A stretch of DNA of 64,000 bases from Pseudoalteromonas sp. Z1A8 (GTDB taxonomy: Bacteria; Pseudomonadota; Gammaproteobacteria; Enterobacterales; Alteromonadaceae): the NCBI RefSeq assembly GCF_011378855.1, contig NZ_WTLB01000025.1, positions 1 to 64,000 on the forward strand, written 5' to 3'. The translations under genes and the position numbers were made by a program. The notes under the pieces are model-generated. The model saw only the letters and a program-made list of their open reading frames with translations. It was not told where the DNA came from and made no database searches. Of this stretch, positions 59,139 through 64,000 are shown piece after piece; within the stretch, counting starts at the first letter, position 1; the number at the start of each line of letters is the position of its first letter.

Positions 59139-60461
59139 ATGGCACAAGTGCGTGATGGGTTTCAAAGCCGACTTGGTTTTGTTTTAGCCGCTGCTGGCGC
59201 AGCAGTGGGTTTGGGTAATATTTGGGGTTTTCCTACGCAAGCGGCCAACCATGGCGGCGGTGCTTTTTTACTGGTTTATTTTATTGTTATATTTTTACTT
59301 GCGCTTCCTGCGCTGTATACCGAACTTTATTTAGGTCACAAAGCACAAGCTAACCCGGTAAAAGCATTGGGCGACGCATGGCAAAACACTAGCCGTAAAG
59401 TAGGTGCAGCAGCCGGTTACATAGGTCTTGCGGGCGCAGTTGTTATGCTAAGTTTTTATTCAATAGTAGCTGGGTGGATGCTCTCATACGCTATTGAACC
59501 CATAACAACCTTTTTTGGGTTTACAGGCGCAAGCGAGTTTTTACATAGCGACTCAGTGCTGCGTAATTTTGTATTTACGCCGCTTATGCTTATTTTAACT
59601 GCCAGTATTATTTTAAAAGGTGTTAAATCGGGAATCGAAACCTGGTCGCGCCGTTTAATGCCACTGCTACTCGTATTGCTTGTTGGTTTGATTGCCTACA
59701 TTGCAACACTTGATGGCGCAAGCGAAGGCTTTGCTGCGTATTTAATTCCTGATTTTAGCCAAATACTCGACCCTAATTTAATTATTGCCGCAATGGGGCA
59801 AGCGTTCTTTTCGCTCTCGTTAGGTGTAGGCTGTATGATGATTTACGGCTCGTACTTACAACCAGATGCTAATTTACCAAAGCTTACAGTAGGTGTTGCC
59901 TTACTCGATACCAGTGTCGCATTTTTAGCGGGTTTACTTATTATTCCTGCTATTTATGTGGCGCAGCACAACGGTGTAGAAGTATTTAGTGGCGGTAAAC
60001 TGATTGGCGAAGGGCAACTTATTTTTGCTATTTTACCTGCGCTATTTAGCACCATGGGCGAAATTGGTTTATTAGTCGGTTTATTGTTTTTTGTATTAAT
60101 GTCTATCGCATCGGTTACGTCAACTATATCGACCACCGAAATTCCGGTAGCGTTTTTAGTCGAAAATCACAACGTTAGCCGCACCAAAGCAACGTGGGCA
60201 GTAAGCGCTGTTGTACTTGTGTGTGCAAGCGCAATTATATTAAATTTTGATTGGTTATTTGGCTTAGTCATTATGCTATTTACCCAATACCAATTACCGC
60301 TTATGGGCTTATTTTACTTTATTACAGTAGGGTGGATGTGGCAGCGTGGTAATAAATTACACCAAGCAACAACCGGCGTACATTACTGGTTTGCTCAGTA
60401 TATTCGTTTTGTTTGCCCAATATTAATGACCTTGGTATTTGCAAACGTCGCGTTTGGATAA
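59139..60461 (+). CDS. Sodium-dependent transporter (NSS/SNF family)
   Basis: The 440-residue protein has about eleven to twelve helices. Its N-terminus, FVLAAAGAAVGLGNIWGFP, is the unwound helix 1 of sodium:neurotransmitter symporters that coordinates the ions and substrate. Bacterial members take up amino acids such as tyrosine, tryptophan or leucine, and which one cannot be told. It is a single gene, divergent from the phosphopantetheinyl transferase gene. Confidence 0.92.
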   Translation: MAQVRDGFQSRLGFVLAAAGAAVGLGNIWGFPTQAANHGGGAFLLVYFIVIFLLALPALYTELYLGHKAQANPVKALGDAWQNTSRKVGAAAGYIGLAGAVVMLSFYSIVAGWMLSYAIEPITTFFGFTGASEFLHSDSVLRNFVFTPLMLILTASIILKGVKSGIETWSRRLMPLLLVLLVGLIAYIATLDGASEGFAAYLIPDFSQILDPNLIIAAMGQAFFSLSLGVGCMMIYGSYLQPDANLPKLTVGVALLDTSVAFLAGLLIIPAIYVAQHNGVEVFSGGKLIGEGQLIFAILPALFSTMGEIGLLVGLLFFVLMSIASVTSTISTTEIPVAFLVENHNVSRTKATWAVSAVVLVCASAIILNFDWLFGLVIMLFTQYQLPLMGLFYFITVGWMWQRGNKLHQATTGVHYWFAQYIRFVCPILMTLVFANVAFG

Positions 60462-60489
60462 TTTTATCTGAGCCCTAAATTAGATTAAT

Positions 60490-60526
60490 AAAGCGAAGTG
60501 AGCTTAAAACGCACTTCGCTTTTTTT
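60490..60526. terminator. Two-way terminator behind the NSS transporter gene
   Basis: AAAGCGAAGTG pairs with CACTTCGCTTT across an eleven-base loop, followed by T. The minus-strand dehydrogenase gene ends 31 bases away. Confidence 0.88.
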
Positions 60527-60556
60527 GTGCCTATTATTTAGGTATAGCCAAGAACT

Positions 60557-61537
60557 TTATAAAACCTCATTAGTTAGAGGTTTACCTTCATTTACTTCAA
60601 GCGCGTTAAGTAGGGTTGTGTTTGCTATTTCGGTGAGTGCTTCTTGGGTAAAAAATCCCTGATGCCCCGTTACCAATACATTTTTAAAGCTCACTAAGCG
60701 CGAGAATATATCGTCTTGGTTTATTTCGTCGCTGTGGTTTTTAAAAAATAGCTCCGACTCTTGCTCGTAAACGTCAAGCCCCAGGTAACCTAGCTTTTTA
60801 GTTTTAAGCGCGCTAATACACGCGTTACTATCAAGCAATGCACCTCGTGAGGTGTTAATAAGCATAACGCCGGTTTTCATTTTACTAAACGCCTCGTCAT
60901 TTATTAAATGATGAGTTTGCTCGGTAAGTGGGCAATGCAAAGAAATCACATCGCTTTGGCTAAGTAAGGTGTTTATATCGGTAATTGTATAATTGCCAGG
61001 TTGCGCGTAGGGGTCGCACACTAATACATTAGCGCCAAAGCCATTTAAAATGTTACACAGCGCAAGGCCAATTTTACCGCAGCCCACAATACCCACGGTT
61101 TTATTGTGCAAGTTAAAACCGAGTAATCCGTTTAAATCAAAATTGTCTTCGCGTACGCGGTTATATGCTTTATGCGTTTTACGGCTAAGCGTTAGCATAA
61201 GCGCTATACAGTGCTCAGCTACGGCTTCTGGGCTGTAAGCAGGGACGCGTAATACCTTTAATTTATGTGCTTTTGCTGCAGGTAAATCAACGTTATTAAA
61301 CCCTGCACAACGTAGCAAAATAGTGTTTATGCCTTGGCTTGCCAATTGTTCAATAACAGTGGCGTTTACAGTGTCGTTAACGAACACGCATATGGCATCA
61401 AACCCGCTTGCTAAAATAGCGGTTTGTTCGCTCAGGGCTTGCTCAAAATACGTTATTTTTATATCACGCTGATCGCGTGTACTTTGTTCAAAAAAAGGCA
61501 GTTCGTACTTTTGAGTACTAAAAAAAGCAATGTTCAT
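60557..61537 (-). CDS. ldhA: D-lactate dehydrogenase / 2-hydroxyacid dehydrogenase
   Basis: The 326-residue NAD-dependent enzyme resembles E. coli LdhA: the substrate loop LRCAGFNNVDL, the dinucleotide motif VGIVGCGKIGLALC, NTSRGALLD, the catalytic Glu in VYEQESELFF and His in TGHQGFF. The LdhA-like FFxxHSxE insertion is present. It would convert pyruvate to D-lactate under low oxygen. The ATG at 61537 is plain. It is adjacent to the gpx gene on the same strand, with a 98-base gap. Confidence 0.93.
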   Translation of the reverse strand: MNIAFFSTQKYELPFFEQSTRDQRDIKITYFEQALSEQTAILASGFDAICVFVNDTVNATVIEQLASQGINTILLRCAGFNNVDLPAAKAHKLKVLRVPAYSPEAVAEHCIALMLTLSRKTHKAYNRVREDNFDLNGLLGFNLHNKTVGIVGCGKIGLALCNILNGFGANVLVCDPYAQPGNYTITDINTLLSQSDVISLHCPLTEQTHHLINDEAFSKMKTGVMLINTSRGALLDSNACISALKTKKLGYLGLDVYEQESELFFKNHSDEINQDDIFSRLVSFKNVLVTGHQGFFTQEALTEIANTTLLNALEVNEGKPLTNEVL

Positions 61538-61635
61538 GGTAATAGCCTCGACGCTTAAGGAGTATTATTTATTACTAATACAATAAACTACTTTATAAAC
61601 CTGTGCTTTAGTAGTGCGCATTTTATTGATTTAAA

Positions 61636-62208
61636 TTAAGCCTTAAGCGGAGCCTTACTTGAGGTAAACAAAGGTATTTTTGAAGATACCTTTTTACCAT
61701 CTTTAGCTGCGCTTAACTTTACGGCTTGCAGTAAGTTACTTTCGATTACTTGTTTAAGTGTTTCGGGTTTAGTGCGCGGTGCATAACGTGCAACAAGTTG
61801 CCCTTGTGAGTTAATTAAAAACTTAGTGAAATTCCACTTAATAGCACGGTTTTGCGAAATACCCCGCGTATGCGATTTTAAGTAATTAAACAACGGGTGC
61901 GTTTCTGGCCCGTTTACCATTACCTTACCAAACACCTCAAACGACACATTAAATTGCTCTTGGTAAAAGTCTTTAATGGCTAAATTATCAAGCGGCTCAT
62001 TTTGGCCAAACTGGTTACAGGGAAACGCAAGTACAGTAAAACCATGGCCTTTGTATTGCTGATAGAGCTTTTCGAGCGTATTTAATTGCACCGAAAAATT
62101 ACACTTACTCGCTGTATTAACAATAAGTACGGTTTTGCCCTGTAACTGGCTAAGAGAAAAATTTTCGCTGTTAAAAAGTGGTGCATTAAATTGATAAATA
62201 CTGTCCAT
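61636..62208 (-). CDS. Glutathione peroxidase family protein
   Basis: The 190-residue peroxidase has catalytic Cys36 in NTASKCNF (usual NTASKCGF), Q66 in FPCNQFGQNEP, and Trp in KWNFTKF. It is a cysteine enzyme, not a selenoprotein: position 36 is a normal Cys codon. C64 in FPC may act as resolving residue with thioredoxin, as in BtuE-like relatives. The Lys-rich C-terminal 30 residues extend beyond the usual end of about 160. It has no leader peptide. Confidence 0.93.
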   Translation of the reverse strand: MDSIYQFNAPLFNSENFSLSQLQGKTVLIVNTASKCNFSVQLNTLEKLYQQYKGHGFTVLAFPCNQFGQNEPLDNLAIKDFYQEQFNVSFEVFGKVMVNGPETHPLFNYLKSHTRGISQNRAIKWNFTKFLINSQGQLVARYAPRTKPETLKQVIESNLLQAVKLSAAKDGKKVSSKIPLFTSSKAPLKA

Positions 62209-62329
62209 AGGTTACCTACTTACCTTTCCTGCTAAGGAAATTTTATAAAGACTTTCATTCGCTTTTTTATCGACCGGTTGACATAATCGAGGTCTAGTTT
62301 CTAAGTTATCAGTTTAATAGGTCATTTTT

Positions 62330-63211
62330 ATGTCAATGAAAGTCGCATTTATAGGTTTAGGCGTAATGGGTTACCCAATGGCGGGGCATTTAGCAAAAGC
62401 AGGGCACAGCGTATGCGTTTATAACCGCACTCACGCTAAAGCACAGGCGTGGACTGCAGAACATTCAGGAAGCTTTGCACCGACCCCGCGCGAAGCTGCC
62501 AGCAATGCTGATATCGTATTTATGTGTGTTGGTAACGATGACGATTTACGCTCAGTAGTGTATGGCGACGACGGCGTGTTAGCGGGCATGTTGCCGCACA
62601 CTGTTTTGGTTGATCACACCACAACCTCAGCTGAAGTAGCACGCGAAGTGGCTGCAAAAGCGGCTCTGCAAAATATCGACTTTATAGATGCACCAGTATC
62701 AGGCGGACAAGCTGGCGCCGAAAATGGTGTATTAACAGTAATGGCGGGTGGTAGTGAAGCTGTATTTGCTAAAGTGCAGCCAGTTATGGCGGCGTTTAGT
62801 CGTTTTAGCCAACTGTTAGGCGGCGTAGGCTCGGGACAACTTTGTAAAATGGTTAATCAAATTTGTATTGCTGGCGCAGTACAAGGTTTAGCTGAAGGCT
62901 TACATTTTGCTAAGCAAGCAGGGCTTGATGGCGAAAAAGTAATTGAGACTATTTCTAAAGGCGCAGCCGGTTCGTGGCAAATGGAAAATCGCTATAAAAC
63001 AATGTGGGCGGGTGAATATGAGTTTGGTTTTGCCGTAGATTGGATGCGTAAAGACTTGGGCATTGCACTCGATGAAGCTAAAAATAATGGCGCAACACTC
63101 CCAATGACTGCAACGGTCGATCAATACTACGCCGACGTTCAAGCACTTGGCGGCGGCAGATACGACACCTCAAGCTTACTAGCACGCATTGAAGCGCTAC
63201 ATAAAAAGTAA
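62330..63211 (+). CDS. Beta-hydroxyacid dehydrogenase (3-hydroxyisobutyrate dehydrogenase family)
   Basis: The 293-residue enzyme has the N-terminal Rossmann motif FIGLGVMGYPMAGHL, the substrate motif DAPVSGGQAGAENG near residue 120, and the catalytic Lys in KMVNQ near 170. Family members oxidise 3-hydroxyisobutyrate, tartronate semialdehyde or similar, and the substrate cannot be fixed here. No valine-degradation genes adjoin. It is divergent from gpx. Confidence 0.9.
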   Translation: MSMKVAFIGLGVMGYPMAGHLAKAGHSVCVYNRTHAKAQAWTAEHSGSFAPTPREAASNADIVFMCVGNDDDLRSVVYGDDGVLAGMLPHTVLVDHTTTSAEVAREVAAKAALQNIDFIDAPVSGGQAGAENGVLTVMAGGSEAVFAKVQPVMAAFSRFSQLLGGVGSGQLCKMVNQICIAGAVQGLAEGLHFAKQAGLDGEKVIETISKGAAGSWQMENRYKTMWAGEYEFGFAVDWMRKDLGIALDEAKNNGATLPMTATVDQYYADVQALGGGRYDTSSLLARIEALHKK

Positions 63212-63234
63212 CAGCTTTGCACATGTTAAAAATT

Positions 63235-63325
63235 AAAAGCTGCGCTTTTCACGTGAGCAAGCTCTACGTCTACCACGGTGGTATAAATTTACGCCTATTT
63301 TGTAGGCGCCAAGCTTGCTTGCGTG
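63235..63325. repeat. REP-like cluster with GTAG ends, second site
   Basis: The hairpin AAAAGC-TGC-GCTTTT (63235-63249) and an inverted unit ending in CTAC (63250-63274) repeat the order seen at 49477-49516. A direct unit TGTAGGCGCCAAGCTTGC follows at 63301. Compared with the first site, the hairpin has changed bases on both arms so that pairing is kept. Confidence 0.72.
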
Positions 63326-63352
63326 ATGGGCAAAGCCCATAAAAATTCAAAC

Positions 63353-63391
63353 AAAAAACGCGACGCTTTATTACTAAAACGTCGCGTTTTT
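63353..63391. terminator. Two-way terminator between the dehydrogenase gene and sbcB
   Basis: AACGCGACG pairs with CGTCGCGTT with A and T runs on both sides. Confidence 0.92.
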
Positions 63392-63435
63392 CATGTGTTA
63401 TACATACTAACTAATCTAAACAAACCTAAACCAAA

Positions 63436-64000
63436 TTACATGCTTTGAGCGTAGTTATACAGCGCCTTTAAAATTGTAAGATTTTTTTCGCTGTCGTCAT
63501 GTTCATGCGCTAGGTTTTCAAGGGTGATCATAAAATCTTGCGCGTTAATCGATGGTTGATCTTCCCCGTGCATTAACTTGTTTTGGCAATACTGACGCCA
63601 TTGATCAAGTTCTTGCTGGTTTAGTGTTTCTGGCCAGTTACGAGCGCGGTATCTAAACAATAACGTATTAAACTTTTTATCTTCAAAATCTAAATTCAAC
63701 CCAGCCAAATCATCTGGTTTTGCATCACGAATAATCGCAAATTTAGCCTTGTCGGCATGGCTTGTAAACCCATCGTAAAGTAAGTAGTCAACGTTAGTAG
63801 TGGCGCTGTAATCGCCTTGCTCGTTAAACACTTCCGTTACTTTATCGCGAAGCTCGGTATTGGCTTTTAAAATAGCTAAGTTAGCTAAGCACTGCTCACG
63901 GTCAATCCCAAGGCGGGCGGCGTTTTCAGGCAATAATGTTTTAGCTGGGGCTAAAATAGGGCACTTGTTTAAATGCACTAGTTTTAAGCCAACAGGTAAA
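63436..64000 (-). CDS. sbcB: Exodeoxyribonuclease I, C-terminal part (cut by the window edge)
   Basis: The open frame continues to the right edge, so only about the last 188 residues are present. They match the C-terminal portion of E. coli SbcB: LVHLNKCPILAPAKTL, ENAARLGIDREQCLANL, the FRYRARNWPETL stretch and the helical end LTILKALYNYAQSM. The enzyme digests single-stranded DNA from the 3' end and takes part in recombination and mismatch repair. The nuclease domain lies beyond the edge. An apparent GTG start at 63978 is only an internal Val. Confidence 0.93.
   Translation of the reverse strand, partial: LPVGLKLVHLNKCPILAPAKTLLPENAARLGIDREQCLANLAILKANTELRDKVTEVFNEQGDYSATTNVDYLLYDGFTSHADKAKFAIIRDAKPDDLAGLNLDFEDKKFNTLLFRYRARNWPETLNQQELDQWRQYCQNKLMHGEDQPSINAQDFMITLENLAHEHDDSEKNLTILKALYNYAQSM

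Overview
The window looks like a chromosomal segment of a marine gammaproteobacterium of the order Alteromonadales, most likely Pseudoalteromonas. This is an inference from AT-rich coding DNA, gene order (nadK and recN opposite grpE; carA-carB-greA; yeaG-yeaH-ycgB), a TonB-dependent receptor, an NhaD-type sodium antiporter, and non-coding repeats scattered between genes. No tRNA, rRNA, CRISPR array, transposase or phage gene was seen. Both edges cut genes: an unidentified 3' end on the left, and the 3' part of sbcB on the right.

Layout. 1-8.1 kb: periplasmic thiol peroxidase, a two-gene signalling pair (receiver-CheC protein plus PAS-GGDEF cyclase), a 317-bp MITE-like repeat, and the starvation operon yeaG-yeaH-ycgB read leftward. 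8.3-16.6 kb: sodB, grxD, a 1.1-kb non-coding stretch holding a 162-bp repeat, then gltBD. 16.9-25 kb: a membrane diguanylate cyclase, recN under two LexA boxes, a second inverted MITE copy abutting the nadK stop codon, then an HrcA-like regulator and grpE, each behind its own sigma-32 promoter, and a Bcr/CflA exporter. 25-30.6 kb: M48 lipoprotein protease, exported hydrolase, Tsx-like channel, NhaC-type antiporter, dapB. 30.6-36.1 kb: carA (TTG start, possible attenuator), carB, greA and the second 162-bp repeat. 36.2-46 kb: S66 carboxypeptidase, FMN riboswitch and ribB, an NfsB-type nitroreductase facing a LysR regulator, a Tat-exported dienelactone hydrolase, and an RND pump with its adaptor. 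46-64 kb: small lipoproteins, TonB receptor, msrA, REP-like repeats, a condensin operon mksF-mksE-mksB without the nuclease gene, nhaD, lysine riboswitch and lysC, a phosphopantetheinyl transferase, an NSS transporter, D-lactate dehydrogenase, glutathione peroxidase, a beta-hydroxyacid dehydrogenase and sbcB.

Themes. Most of the window is housekeeping and stress physiology: nitrogen assimilation (gltBD, carAB), lysine and diaminopimelate supply (dapB, lysC), oxidative defence (tpx, sodB, grxD, msrA, gpx), sodium/proton balance (NhaC-type, NhaD, NSS) and DNA repair (recN, sbcB). The less ordinary parts are the receiver-CheC/diguanylate cyclase couple, the heat-shock-promoted HrcA-like gene beside grpE, the MksFEB condensin lacking JetD/MksG, and three families of small repeats (317-bp MITE-like pair, 162-bp pair 98% identical, GTAG-type REP clusters). 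No clearly new multi-gene system could be shown from sequence alone.
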